Assembly: GCA_036834985.1 (NCBI GenBank) | Contig: DAITMV010000001.1 | Coordinates: forward strand, 1-64,000 | Direction of reading: 5' to 3' | Source of the DNA: DAITMV01 sp036834985 | GTDB taxonomy: Bacteria; Pseudomonadota; Gammaproteobacteria; Burkholderiales; Burkholderiaceae_B | DNA: 64,000 nucleotides | Shown here: positions 34,400-42,662 of the stretch, piece by piece | How positions within the stretch are numbered: the stretch's first letter is position 1 | How the letters are laid out: every line of letters begins with the position of its first letter | Translations under genes and position numbers: made by a program | Notes under the pieces: model-generated | The model's database searches: none | What the model saw: the letters and a program-made list of their open reading frames with translations, nothing else | Told to the model about the DNA's origin: nothing

Positions 34400-36099
34400 G
34401 CACCACGATCGGTAAGCGCGCTTATGCAGAAATGTTTGGCCCGACGACGGGTGATCGCATTCGTCTGGCCGATACGGCACTGATTGCACAGGTCGAGCAT
34501 GACTTTACGGTGTACGGGGATGAAGTCAAGTTTGGTGGTGGAAAGGTCATTCGAGATGGCATGGGACAGGGGCAGCGGGTGTCGTCCCAGGTGTGCGATA
34601 CGGTGATTACCAATGCGCTGGTGATTGATTACACCGGTATTTTCAAAGCGGACATCGCCATTAAAAATGGTCGTATCAGCGGCATTGGCAAAGCGGGTAA
34701 TCCGGATGTTCAACCCGGTGTCTCCATCGTGATTGGCCCGGGTACGGAAGTCATTGCCGGTGAAGGGATGATCGTGACGGCCGGTGGGGTGGATACACAC
34801 ATTCACTTTATTTGCCCCCAGCAAATTGAAGAGGCCTTGTGCTCGGGTGTGACCACCATGATCGGCGGTGGCACAGGCCCAGCCACTGGGACGTTTGCGA
34901 CCACCTGCACCCCTGGCCCCTGGCATATTGCGCGCATGCTGCAGGCGGCCGAGGCGTTTCCAATGAATCTGGGGTTTCTGGGCAAAGGCAATGCCAGTTT
35001 GCCCGAGGCACTGCGTGAGCAGATCCATGCCGGTGCCATTGGTTTGAAACTGCACGAAGACTGGGGCACCACGCCCGCCGCGATTGATACCTGTCTGACG
35101 GTGGCCGATGAGCTGGATATCCAGGTGGCCATTCACACGGACACACTCAACGAAGCGGGGTTTTTGGAAACCACGTTGGCTGCTTTCAACGGTCGCACCA
35201 TTCACACCTTCCACACCGAAGGCGCCGGGGGTGGACATGCGCCGGATATCATTCGCGCGGTTGGCCAGGCCAATGTGCTGCCCTCATCGACCAACCCGAC
35301 CCGCCCTTACACCGTCAATACAGTGGATGAGCATCTGGACATGCTGATGGTGTGCCATCACCTGGATGCATCTATTGCCGAAGACATCGCGTTTGCCGAA
35401 TCCCGCATTCGCCGCGAAACCATTGCGGCGGAGGACATGTTGCATGACCTGGGTGCCATCTCCATGATGTCGTCGGATTCGCAAGCGATGGGTCGTGTGG
35501 GTGAGGTGATCATTCGCACCTGGCAAACTGCACACAAGATGAGAACCCAACTGGGCAGCTTAACGGGCGATACCGCGAACAGCGATAACGTCCGCATCAA
35601 ACGGTATATCGCCAAGTACACCATCAACCCGGCCATTACGCATGGAATCTCCCATGAAGTCGGATCCATTGAGGTGGGCAAACTCGCCGACCTGGTGGTG
35701 TGGAAGCCTGCCCTGTTTGGCGTCAAACCCAGCCTGGTGATCAAGGGGGGCATGATTGCCACCGCAGCGATGGGCGATCCGAACGCCTCCATCCCAACTC
35801 CGCAGCCGGTGCATTACCGGCCCATGTTTGGTTCGTATGGCGGGGCACTGAATACCTCGCTGACGTTTGTATCGCTAAGCGCATTGAACAATCCGCAGGT
35901 GCACTCACTCGGACTTAAAAAACCTTTGGTGGCAGTCAAGGGTTGCCGTGGTTTGAGCAAGCAGGACATGCGATTAAATACGGCGACCCCGGTGATGCAG
36001 GTCGATCCTGAAACCTATGCAGTGCATGCGGACGGACAGTTGCTGGTGTGTGAGCCTGCTCAGACTTTACCCATGGCACAGCGTTACTTTTTATTCTGA
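34396..36099 (+). CDS. ureC: Urease alpha (catalytic) subunit
   Basis: This 567-residue UreC is of standard length. The active site is complete: the His pair in GVDTHIHFICPQQ, the carbamylated nickel-bridging Lys at about 218 in GLKLHEDWG, the His in HTDTLNE and FHTEGAGGGHAPD, and the mobile flap VCHHLDASIAEDIAFAESRI with the expected Cys-His. It ends with the usual MAQRYFLF. All nickel ligands seem present, so an active urease is expected. Confidence 0.97.
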   Translation: MSTTIGKRAYAEMFGPTTGDRIRLADTALIAQVEHDFTVYGDEVKFGGGKVIRDGMGQGQRVSSQVCDTVITNALVIDYTGIFKADIAIKNGRISGIGKAGNPDVQPGVSIVIGPGTEVIAGEGMIVTAGGVDTHIHFICPQQIEEALCSGVTTMIGGGTGPATGTFATTCTPGPWHIARMLQAAEAFPMNLGFLGKGNASLPEALREQIHAGAIGLKLHEDWGTTPAAIDTCLTVADELDIQVAIHTDTLNEAGFLETTLAAFNGRTIHTFHTEGAGGGHAPDIIRAVGQANVLPSSTNPTRPYTVNTVDEHLDMLMVCHHLDASIAEDIAFAESRIRRETIAAEDMLHDLGAISMMSSDSQAMGRVGEVIIRTWQTAHKMRTQLGSLTGDTANSDNVRIKRYIAKYTINPAITHGISHEVGSIEVGKLADLVVWKPALFGVKPSLVIKGGMIATAAMGDPNASIPTPQPVHYRPMFGSYGGALNTSLTFVSLSALNNPQVHSLGLKKPLVAVKGCRGLSKQDMRLNTATPVMQVDPETYAVHADGQLLVCEPAQTLPMAQRYFLF

Positions 36100-36105
36100 G
36101 GCCCC

Positions 36106-36657
36106 ATGAATATTTACACGCATAAAGTCAGCTTGCATCATCAAGATGCAGCGGTGCAATGCCCTCATGTGAACCTGACCTACGATGAACGCTCACGCTG
36201 CCGCATGCATGTGGTGCTGGAGAGCGGAACGTCGATCGGTATATCGCTGGACCGTGGCGAGCGACTGTACCCCGGCGATGTGCTGAGCACCGACAGTGGT
36301 TTGTTGCTGATGATCGGCGCCAAACCCGAAACCCTTTACCAGGTGCATGCACACACCGCCTTGCAACTGTCGCGAGCGGCTTACCATCTGGGTAACCGGC
36401 ATGTGGCGGTGCAATTGATGGATGAGCACACGCTGCGGTTTGTCGCCGATGGTGTGTTGGCCGAGATGTTGCGTCAAATGGGGTGTGAGGTCTCGCCGGT
36501 GACTGCGGCGTTTGAGCCGGAGTCAGGTGCTTATGGGAAGCACGCCCATCACGATGATACGCATGACCATGCAACGCAGGAGTCGGTCTTTGACCCGGGA
36601 CACGGCCATCACCGCAGTCCGCGCCGCATTCACGATTTCACCGAGCCGTCTGCATGA
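36106..36657 (+). CDS. ureE: Urease accessory protein UreE (nickel chaperone)
   Basis: This 183-residue UreE binds nickel and passes it to the UreG/UreF/UreD complex. The core contains GISLDRGERLYPGDVL and LGNRHVAVQLMDEHTLRF, in which the conserved NRH/H motif marks the metal-binding dimer interface. The C-terminal tail has a dense His/Asp patch (KHAHHDDTHDHATQ and DPGHGHHRS), typical of high-capacity UreE. The stop overlaps ureF by 4 bp. Confidence 0.94.
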   Translation: MNIYTHKVSLHHQDAAVQCPHVNLTYDERSRCRMHVVLESGTSIGISLDRGERLYPGDVLSTDSGLLLMIGAKPETLYQVHAHTALQLSRAAYHLGNRHVAVQLMDEHTLRFVADGVLAEMLRQMGCEVSPVTAAFEPESGAYGKHAHHDDTHDHATQESVFDPGHGHHRSPRRIHDFTEPSA

Positions 36658-37343
36658 GCATCGGGCTTGCGCGGCTGTTGCAGTTGTCCAGCCCCACCTT
36701 GCCGGTGGGTGGGTACACCTACTCGCAAGGCTTGGAACGCGCAGTGGATATCGGATGGATCACGGACGAGCGCAGCGCCTTGCAATGGATCGGTGATGTG
36801 CTCGAGCACAGTATCGCCTCGTATGAGTTACCGTTGCTGGTGCAACTGCACAAGGCATGGCGTATGACCGAGCGGGATCGTCGCCACCACAGCGTAGCCA
36901 GCTGGAATGCCGACTACCTGTGTAGTCGAGAGGCCGCCGAGTTACACGCAGAAACCGTACAAATGGGCTATAGCCTTCGCAAATTGCTCAATGAGTTTGA
37001 CGAGGTGTCTGAGGACACCTTACATGTTCTGGATGCCTTGCGAACACCCGCTTACCCGGTGGTTTGGTCTGCTCTGGCGAGCGCCTGGCAGTTACCGGTC
37101 GAGCACAGCGTCACGGCCTATGCATTTGCATGGCTTGAAAATCAAACCATGGCCTCGCTTAAAACCGTACCCCTAGGGCAGGCGGCGGGGCAACGCGTCA
37201 TGCATGCCCTGGGCCAGCGATTACCCGCGTATGTAGAACGCGCAATGACTTTGCCTGTCAGCGAGTGGTCCAACATCAGTCCGGCCCTGGCTATTATGTG
37301 TAGCCAGCATGAAACCCAGTATTCGCGTTTGTTCCGATCGTAA
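36654..37343 (+). CDS. ureF: Urease accessory protein UreF
   Basis: This all-helical UreF of 229 residues begins with LARLLQLSSPTLPVGGYTYSQ, the classical N-terminal motif (SPxLPVGGFSYSxGLE). It forms a complex with UreD and UreG and directs GTP-dependent nickel insertion. It is followed by ureG after 41 bp, the largest spacer between ureB and the end of the cluster; no terminator is seen in it. Confidence 0.94.
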   Translation: MSIGLARLLQLSSPTLPVGGYTYSQGLERAVDIGWITDERSALQWIGDVLEHSIASYELPLLVQLHKAWRMTERDRRHHSVASWNADYLCSREAAELHAETVQMGYSLRKLLNEFDEVSEDTLHVLDALRTPAYPVVWSALASAWQLPVEHSVTAYAFAWLENQTMASLKTVPLGQAAGQRVMHALGQRLPAYVERAMTLPVSEWSNISPALAIMCSQHETQYSRLFRS

Positions 37344-37384
37344 TTCATTCGAATCAACGCGCATTTTTTTGCGAGATTTTCATC

Positions 37385-38059
37385 ATGTTAACAACACAGA
37401 CGACCGACACGGCCATCGCTTCGACCCCACGGGCAGTGCCTCGCAGCTTGCGCAGTGGGCCCTTGCGGGTTGGTATTGGTGGCCCGGTGGGGTCCGGTAA
37501 AACAGCGCTGACACTGGCCCTTTGCCAAGCACTGCGTCACCGGTATGACATGGCTGCCGTCACCAACGATATTTACACCGCTGAGGATGCGCAGTTTTTG
37601 GTGCGTCACAGTGCCTTGCCCACCGAGCGTATTTTGGGGGTGGAAACTGGAGGTTGTCCGCACACGGCCATTCGGGAGGATGCGTCGATTAACCTGGAGG
37701 CAGTGGACCGTCTGACACGCCGTTTCCCCACCCTCGAACTGGTATTGATTGAATCGGGTGGCGATAACCTCGCAGCCACCTTCTCACCAGAGTTATCCGA
37801 TTTGACGCTGTATGTGATTGATGTGGCCGCCGGTGACAAAATTCCGCGCAAGGGTGGCCCAGGAATCACCAAGTCAGATTTGCTGGTGATCAACAAGATT
37901 GATCTGGCTCCGATGGTCGGTGCATCGCTCGAGGTCATGGACACCGATGCCAAACGCATGCGCGGCGAACGGCCTTTTGTATTTTCAAACATGAAAACCG
38001 GCCACGGCTTGGAGGCCATCATCCAGTTTATCGAGACACGGGGCTTGCTAGGCCTGTAG
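37385..38059 (+). CDS. ureG: Urease accessory GTPase UreG
   Basis: This 224-residue SIMIBI-class GTPase powers nickel insertion into urease. The P-loop is GGPVGSGKTALT, the metal site is in TGGCPHTAIREDAS (conserved Cys-Pro-His), and the guanine-binding NKID is at VINKIDLAP. A 20-residue N-terminal extension precedes the usual start. It is the last urease gene; a weak hairpin without a T run (38064-38076) lies just after it. Confidence 0.96.
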   Translation: MLTTQTTDTAIASTPRAVPRSLRSGPLRVGIGGPVGSGKTALTLALCQALRHRYDMAAVTNDIYTAEDAQFLVRHSALPTERILGVETGGCPHTAIREDASINLEAVDRLTRRFPTLELVLIESGGDNLAATFSPELSDLTLYVIDVAAGDKIPRKGGPGITKSDLLVINKIDLAPMVGASLEVMDTDAKRMRGERPFVFSNMKTGHGLEAIIQFIETRGLLGL

Positions 38060-38126
38060 CCCCCCTGCCTTGCAGGATCGGCCCTCGCCTGCCATCATCC
38101 ATGCCTTTGCAAACTGAATCATCAGC

Positions 38127-38876
38127 ATGGATATTCTCATCAGTGAAGAGGCCGGGGTGCGGTCTTTGCATTTTGGTAGTTCATGGGTGCAAGGCGCCAT
38201 GCGTGTGGCGCGCCCTTGGTCGCTGGAGCTTGAATACACCCGCGAAATGATGATGGCTTTGCTGTTTCGGCAAGAGCCTCGCTGGCCCCGGCAGGTATTG
38301 CTGATCGGTTTGGGCACCGGGTCGCTGACCAAGTTTTTGTACAAATACCGCCCCGACTCACAACTGACCGTGGTTGAAATTGAGCCGGCCGTCCACGCCG
38401 CAGCTCAAATGCATTTTAAGTTGCCTGCCCCCTCCAAGCAGCTGCATGTGGTCATTGACGATGGCGCCGAGTTTATCGCCAACACCGATCGCACCTTTGA
38501 TCTGATCATGATCGACGGCTTTGATGAAAACGCGCGGGTCGGTGCTTTAAATTCCACGCCGTTTTATTTAAACGCCAAGGCGTGCCTGTCCGAACACGGC
38601 TTGGTGGTGTGCAATCTGCTGTCGCGCCAAAAAGACTTTGAGCCCGGGATTGCGCGCTTAAAAGAAGCCTTTGACGGCCGGGCCATCGCGCTGGACTCGT
38701 GCGACAGCGGTAATGTGATTGCTTTTGCCGCCGCCGGAGAGCCCATCGCGCACAGCATCAGTGATTTAAAAGCACAAGCTGCTGTGCTTAAAGCCGAAAC
38801 CGGGTTAAATTTAGCAAAAACCCTCTCCCGCCTTGAACAGCACCCCCAGTGTGCTGGCGGACAACTAGAACTATAG
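38127..38876 (+). CDS. Spermidine synthase-like protein
   Basis: This 249-residue Rossmann-fold protein of the polyamine synthase group shows LEYTREMMMALLF, the nucleotide loop LLIGLGTGSLTKFLYKYRPD, VVEIEPAVHAAAQMHFKLP and DLIMIDGFD. Full SpeE enzymes are near 285 residues and carry an N-terminal beta domain that is largely reduced here. It may therefore transfer an aminopropyl group or be a related methyltransferase-like protein. The next gene, also S-adenosylmethionine-linked, starts 8 bp later, suggesting a two-gene unit. Confidence 0.75.
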   Translation: MDILISEEAGVRSLHFGSSWVQGAMRVARPWSLELEYTREMMMALLFRQEPRWPRQVLLIGLGTGSLTKFLYKYRPDSQLTVVEIEPAVHAAAQMHFKLPAPSKQLHVVIDDGAEFIANTDRTFDLIMIDGFDENARVGALNSTPFYLNAKACLSEHGLVVCNLLSRQKDFEPGIARLKEAFDGRAIALDSCDSGNVIAFAAAGEPIAHSISDLKAQAAVLKAETGLNLAKTLSRLEQHPQCAGGQLEL

Positions 38877-38884
38877 AGATACGC

Positions 38885-39784
38885 TTGAGCACGCCAACCG
38901 ACCCAACCACCAGCAACGACGCGCCTGCGACCGATGCTGCCACAAGCCCTGCTGACCAACGCGTCAGCCCTACCGCTTTGTACACCAGTGAAGTGTGGAT
39001 TCAAAACAAGCGATCCTTCATCGAATTGAGCACCGGCCAAGGTTGGTTGCTGTACAAGGCGCTGATGCCGGCCATGAAAGCATCCAAACTCCTGGGTGGC
39101 CCTACCTTGGCTGATTTTCTACTCGCTCGCCATGATTTAATTGATCACTGCTTGCACGAGGCCATCAGCATGTGCGGCATTCAGTACGTGATTGAGATTG
39201 CGGCGGGCATGTCGCCTCGGGGCATGCGTTTTATGAAACGCTATGGCAAGGCCCTGCATTATTACGAGGGTGATCTGCCCTTTATGGTGCAGGAAAAATA
39301 CAAACGCATCACCAGTCATCTAAATACTCACCCACAACACCGGGTTGTACCTGTTGATGCGTTTGCGGCCAGTGGCTCCAACAGCTTGTCATCACTGATC
39401 GCGGGTATTCCGGCCGACGCGCCGATTGCGATTGTCACCGAAGGTCTGCTCAACTATTTTGATGAAGCGACCATTCGCAATTTGTGGAAGCGGATTGGCG
39501 CTGAGTTCAAGTCACGCCCCGGCAGCGTGTATGTGTCTGACATTCATCTGGAGCAAAACAACGCGGGCATCACCACTCAAACCTTTAGAGCCTTGCTGTC
39601 GATGTTTGTTCGGGGACGTGTGCATTTGCACTTCGGGCACGAGCAGCAGCTGATCGCAGCGCTGGAGCAGTCAGGTTTGTCGGCCAAGGTATTGACCCCG
39701 AGCTACCATGCAGCCGATATCCCGAGCTGCGCCGCTCGCGGGGCTGATTTGACGAGTGTGGTCTTGGCCAGGGCCGTTGAATGA
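38885..39784 (+). CDS. Class I SAM methyltransferase, LCMT/PPM1-like
   Basis: This 299-residue protein has a leucine carboxyl methyltransferase-like fold: YVIEIAAGMSPRGMRFMKRYG (SAM loop), YYEGDLPFMVQEKYKRI, VVPVDAFAASGSNSL and VTEGLLNYFDEATIRNLWKRI, the last being typical of the family. Substrates of bacterial members are mostly unknown. The TTG start at 38885 is preferred, with GAGAT just upstream; a GTG at 38849 would overlap the preceding gene and adds unconserved residues. It faces a leftward small gene. Confidence 0.72.
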   Translation: MSTPTDPTTSNDAPATDAATSPADQRVSPTALYTSEVWIQNKRSFIELSTGQGWLLYKALMPAMKASKLLGGPTLADFLLARHDLIDHCLHEAISMCGIQYVIEIAAGMSPRGMRFMKRYGKALHYYEGDLPFMVQEKYKRITSHLNTHPQHRVVPVDAFAASGSNSLSSLIAGIPADAPIAIVTEGLLNYFDEATIRNLWKRIGAEFKSRPGSVYVSDIHLEQNNAGITTQTFRALLSMFVRGRVHLHFGHEQQLIAALEQSGLSAKVLTPSYHAADIPSCAARGADLTSVVLARAVE

Positions 39785-39803
39785 CAGCCCTGTTTGACCC
39801 CGC

Positions 39804-40073
39804 TTAGGCTTTGGTAAAGCCCTTGCTCAGCGGCAACCACCAGGTAAAGCCGTAGAGCAGGGTTTTAACCACGGTTTGAACCGGTGGTACGCCCATGCCA
39901 CGCAGCTTGATGAATGCAACGGGCAACTCAAGGGTATGCAGCACCAGCAAAATCACGCCCAAAATCACCAGCAGAGGCATCGAAATGCCCCCTAGGAAAA
40001 AGGCTGGGATGGCCAGCCAAAAGGCGGCAACGCCGGCTTGAACCACTTTCCAGAAATTCTCAGTTTTAACCAT
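39804..40073 (-). CDS. Small membrane protein, DUF1145-like
   Basis: This 89-residue protein has two hydrophobic helices (VVQAGVAAFWLAIPAFFLGG and LLVILGVILLVLHTLELPVA) and a third, weaker segment near its end. The LHTLEL element fits DUF1145/YhhL-like inner-membrane proteins, whose function is unknown. ATG 40073 gives the best start (AAAGAAAG upstream). It is divergent from an alpha/beta hydrolase gene, with a perfect palindrome between them. Confidence 0.6.
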   Translation of the reverse strand: MVKTENFWKVVQAGVAAFWLAIPAFFLGGISMPLLVILGVILLVLHTLELPVAFIKLRGMGVPPVQTVVKTLLYGFTWWLPLSKGFTKA

Positions 40074-40092
40074 GACATGCTTTCTTTTTAGT

Positions 40093-40112
40093 TTGACAAT
40101 TCTTGTTGTCAA
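40093..40112. promoter_or_regulatory. Perfect 7-bp inverted repeat, repressor-operator-like
   Basis: TTGACAA-TTCTTG-TTGTCAA is an exact dyad 20 bp long, lying 19 bp from the DUF1145-like start and 37 bp from the hydrolase ATG. The left arm includes a TTGACA that could be a -35 box. The size and shape suit a TetR-type operator. No regulator gene adjoins it, so the protein that binds is unknown. Confidence 0.5.
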
Positions 40113-40149
40113 CATTAACGTGAGCGTCTCCAAATCTCAAGCACTATTT

Positions 40150-41076
40150 ATGGCGCAACTGCACAATTTGCCGCTCCACAGCGAGCAGCACACCATCGTG
40201 GTTGAAGGCGTTTCGATTGTTGCGCATCTGTTTCGACCCGATGGTGATGGCCCTTTCCCCTGCGTGGTGATGGCGCCCGGGTTTTCATCCACCCAGGATT
40301 CCCGCCTGCACGCGTACGCACAAACCTTTGCGCGGGGTGGTGTGGCAGCCATCACGTTTGACTACCGCCATTTTGGTGCCAGCGAAGGCATGCCCCGGCA
40401 AGTGCTGAGCATCAAAAAGCAGCATGCCGATTACAAGGCGGTGTTGCTGTATGCCCGCCGCCTAGTGGGGATTGACGGCAACCGCATGGCTTTGTGGGGC
40501 AGCTCGTTTAGCGGTGGGCATGTGCTGAGCCTCGCGGCACATGATATGTCAGTCAATGCCGTTATTGCGCAAGTGCCGTTTGTGGATGGCCGCGCCGCCC
40601 TGGGGGGCTTTGAGTGGAGCCCCAAGGGTTTGCAGACCCTGCGCACCAAGGCGCGGTTGATCACCTCGGGCGGTATCGACCTGGCGGCCTCGGTGCTCGG
40701 CCTGCCGCCCTACATCGTTCCCGCTGTGGGTGAGCCCGGCAGTGTATCGGCCTTAAATTCTGCGACGGCCTTGCAGGGCATGGTGCCCATGGCGGCCACC
40801 TCCAAAACCTGGAAAAACGAAGTGGCCGCCCGTGTGCTGCTGTCTGTGCCCTTGTACCGTCCGATCATGCATGTCCACAAGATCAAGGTTCCGGTGTTGT
40901 ATGCGGTTGCCCGTTATGACGATGTCACACCCGCCGTACACGCGCTGGCCGCAGCCGAGAAAACGCCCCATCACCAGATCAAGATCTACAACTGCGGGCA
41001 TTTTGACCCGTATATGCCTCCCTTGTTTGATACCGTGGCCCAGGATCAGCTCGACTTTTTAAAGGCCCACGTATAG
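40150..41076 (+). CDS. Alpha/beta hydrolase (dienelactone hydrolase/YcjY-like)
   Basis: This 308-residue hydrolase has a cap typical of the DUF1100/YcjY group. The nucleophile motif is GSSFSG in ALWGSSFSGGHVLSLA (Ser near residue 120), the oxyanion region is VVMAPGFSSTQDS, and the acid/His pair is in ARYDDVTPA and NCGHFDPY. It probably acts on small esters or thioesters in the cytoplasm; the substrate is unknown. ATG 40150 is chosen; upstream frames are open but run into the palindrome and lack a ribosome site. Confidence 0.8.
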   Translation: MAQLHNLPLHSEQHTIVVEGVSIVAHLFRPDGDGPFPCVVMAPGFSSTQDSRLHAYAQTFARGGVAAITFDYRHFGASEGMPRQVLSIKKQHADYKAVLLYARRLVGIDGNRMALWGSSFSGGHVLSLAAHDMSVNAVIAQVPFVDGRAALGGFEWSPKGLQTLRTKARLITSGGIDLAASVLGLPPYIVPAVGEPGSVSALNSATALQGMVPMAATSKTWKNEVAARVLLSVPLYRPIMHVHKIKVPVLYAVARYDDVTPAVHALAAAEKTPHHQIKIYNCGHFDPYMPPLFDTVAQDQLDFLKAHV

Positions 41077-41200
41077 CCCTGACCTCACCGAAAAAAGCAC
41101 GTCGTCAGCTGGCCTGAATCAACGCAAATGATTGAAAAACCCCGTATAGTTTCACTATTGTGCGTGACACCATACTCAGTAAAAAAAGAAGGGGATCAGG

Positions 41201-41998
41201 ATGCGGCGCGTCGTGTTTAATCAAAAAGGCGGGGTTGGAAAATCCACCATCGCCAGTAATCTGGCCGCGGTCAGCGCCAAAGCAGGTTTTAAGACCTTGC
41301 TCATCGATTTGGATCCGCAAGGCAACAGCACCCGTTACTTGCTGGGCAAAAGTGGTGAGGAGTTTGAGCTGGGACTGCAGGAGTTTTTTGATCAGGCGCT
41401 AAACTTTAAAATTCGCCCCAAAAAAACCGAAGAACTGGTACAGCACTCACCGTTTGACAATCTGGATGTGTTGCCCTCCCACCCCGGGCTTGAAGAGTTG
41501 CAAAGCAAACTCGAATCGCGCTACAAAATCTACAAGCTGCGTGACGCGCTCAATGAGCTGGATGGGTACGACCGGGTGTATATCGACACGCCACCGGCCC
41601 TGAATTTTTACTCACGTTCGGCCCTCATTGCCGCCGACAAGGTGCTCATTCCCTTTGACTGCGACGACTTCTCTCGCCGTGCACTCTATAACCTGATGGA
41701 CAATCTGCACGAGTTGCGTGCCGATCACAACCCGGAGCTGGCGGTCGAGGGGATCATCGTCAACCAGTTCCAGCCACGGGCCGCCTTGCCTCAAAAACTG
41801 GTCAATGAGTTGCTCGAAGAAGGCCTGCCCGTGCTGCCAACGTACCTGTCAGCCTCGGTGAAAATCCGTGAGTCGCATGAACAGTCCAAGCCCATGGTGT
41901 ATCTGGACCCAACACACAAGCTGACTTTGCAGTTTATGGCGCTGCATGACAGCCTCGTTCAGACGCCGCTGGCGCAACCGGCCCGCAAGCGGGCTTGA
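41201..41998 (+). CDS. ParA-family ATPase
   Basis: This 265-residue deviant-Walker ATPase begins RRVVFNQKGGVGKSTIASNLA and continues TLLIDLDPQGNSTRYLLG, then YDRVYIDTPPALNFYSRSAL. It resembles orphan chromosomal ParA proteins rather than the ParA of the origin-proximal parAB pair; no parB lies next to it. Such proteins position cellular cargo on the nucleoid or membrane. An AAGGGGATCAGG stretch precedes the ATG. Confidence 0.85.
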   Translation: MRRVVFNQKGGVGKSTIASNLAAVSAKAGFKTLLIDLDPQGNSTRYLLGKSGEEFELGLQEFFDQALNFKIRPKKTEELVQHSPFDNLDVLPSHPGLEELQSKLESRYKIYKLRDALNELDGYDRVYIDTPPALNFYSRSALIAADKVLIPFDCDDFSRRALYNLMDNLHELRADHNPELAVEGIIVNQFQPRAALPQKLVNELLEEGLPVLPTYLSASVKIRESHEQSKPMVYLDPTHKLTLQFMALHDSLVQTPLAQPARKRA

Positions 41999-42022
41999 TC
42001 ATGCGTTGATTTGATCGTTTGC

Positions 42023-42598
42023 TCAGTGCCGGCGCGGTTTGCTGCCGTGTCGGCCCGGTGGTTTGCCCTCGGGTGCGTCAGTCTCCAAGCCCACCACGCT
42101 GGCGGCCCACTGGGCGCGCATGGCTTCGGAATCCTTGCGCTGGCCCAGCCACGCATCATAGGCATCACCGTCGAATGTGACGGCGTCCGCCCCAAAGGTG
42201 GCGATCAGTTCGGCCACGACAGAGCATTGCGGACGCCACAAAATTTCGGTGTAGCCTGGCAAGGTCATGAAATCGTCAAGCTGTTCGTACCAGATGGCGA
42301 CCAGGCTGGGCTGATCATCTTCGTCGTCTTCTTCTTCATACTCGGACTCGTCGTCGTCCTCATCGCCGCCGTGTAATTTTTCGGTCGCCGTTTCGATCGC
42401 TGCGAGTCGAAAATCCAGCAAATCAACCAAGGTGTCTTCGATATGTTCGGGGATGCGTTTTTTGCCCTGCTCCCAATCCATCCACAGGGCGGGATGCACG
42501 CCATTGGGTTTTTCAGGTGTGGCGGCCACTAGGCCAGCGGCTTCCTCGATCGAGAAAAACAGCAGCTGGCGGATGGCTTTGAGTTGAATGGGGCTCAT
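42023..42598 (-). CDS. YdiL/DUF1870-like HTH protein with acidic linker
   Basis: This 191-residue protein has an N-terminal helix-turn-helix-like region (PIQLKAIRQLLFFSIEEAAGL then WMDWEQGKKRIPEHIEDTL) that resembles YdiL and the Aca2 family. A run of Asp/Glu at residues 77-94 (GGDEDDDESEYEEEDDEDD) interrupts the fold before a C-terminal YdiL-like helix group (SVVAELIATFGADAVTFDG). It may bind DNA; the acidic run is unusual and may act as a DNA mimic or a spacer. It converges on parA. Confidence 0.65.
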   Translation of the reverse strand: MSPIQLKAIRQLLFFSIEEAAGLVAATPEKPNGVHPALWMDWEQGKKRIPEHIEDTLVDLLDFRLAAIETATEKLHGGDEDDDESEYEEEDDEDDQPSLVAIWYEQLDDFMTLPGYTEILWRPQCSVVAELIATFGADAVTFDGDAYDAWLGQRKDSEAMRAQWAASVVGLETDAPEGKPPGRHGSKPRRH

Positions 42599-42662
42599 GG
42601 AGGTCGGCGGTTGGTGAACGAATGCCTAATTGTAAACCGTCTGCCGACTCCGGATGTGCGCT

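Noticed and set aside
34186..35238. 350-residue open frame opposite ureC
   Set aside because: Antisense to a complete, well-conserved urease subunit; no recognisable motif and no ribosome site.
37367..37374. Terminator between ureF and ureG
   Set aside because: The T-rich stretch has only a 4-bp CGCA/TGCG pairing around it, so no stable stem precedes a T run.
38064..38076. Terminator after ureG
   Set aside because: CCTGC/GCAGG is a short stem with no T run; too weak to call.
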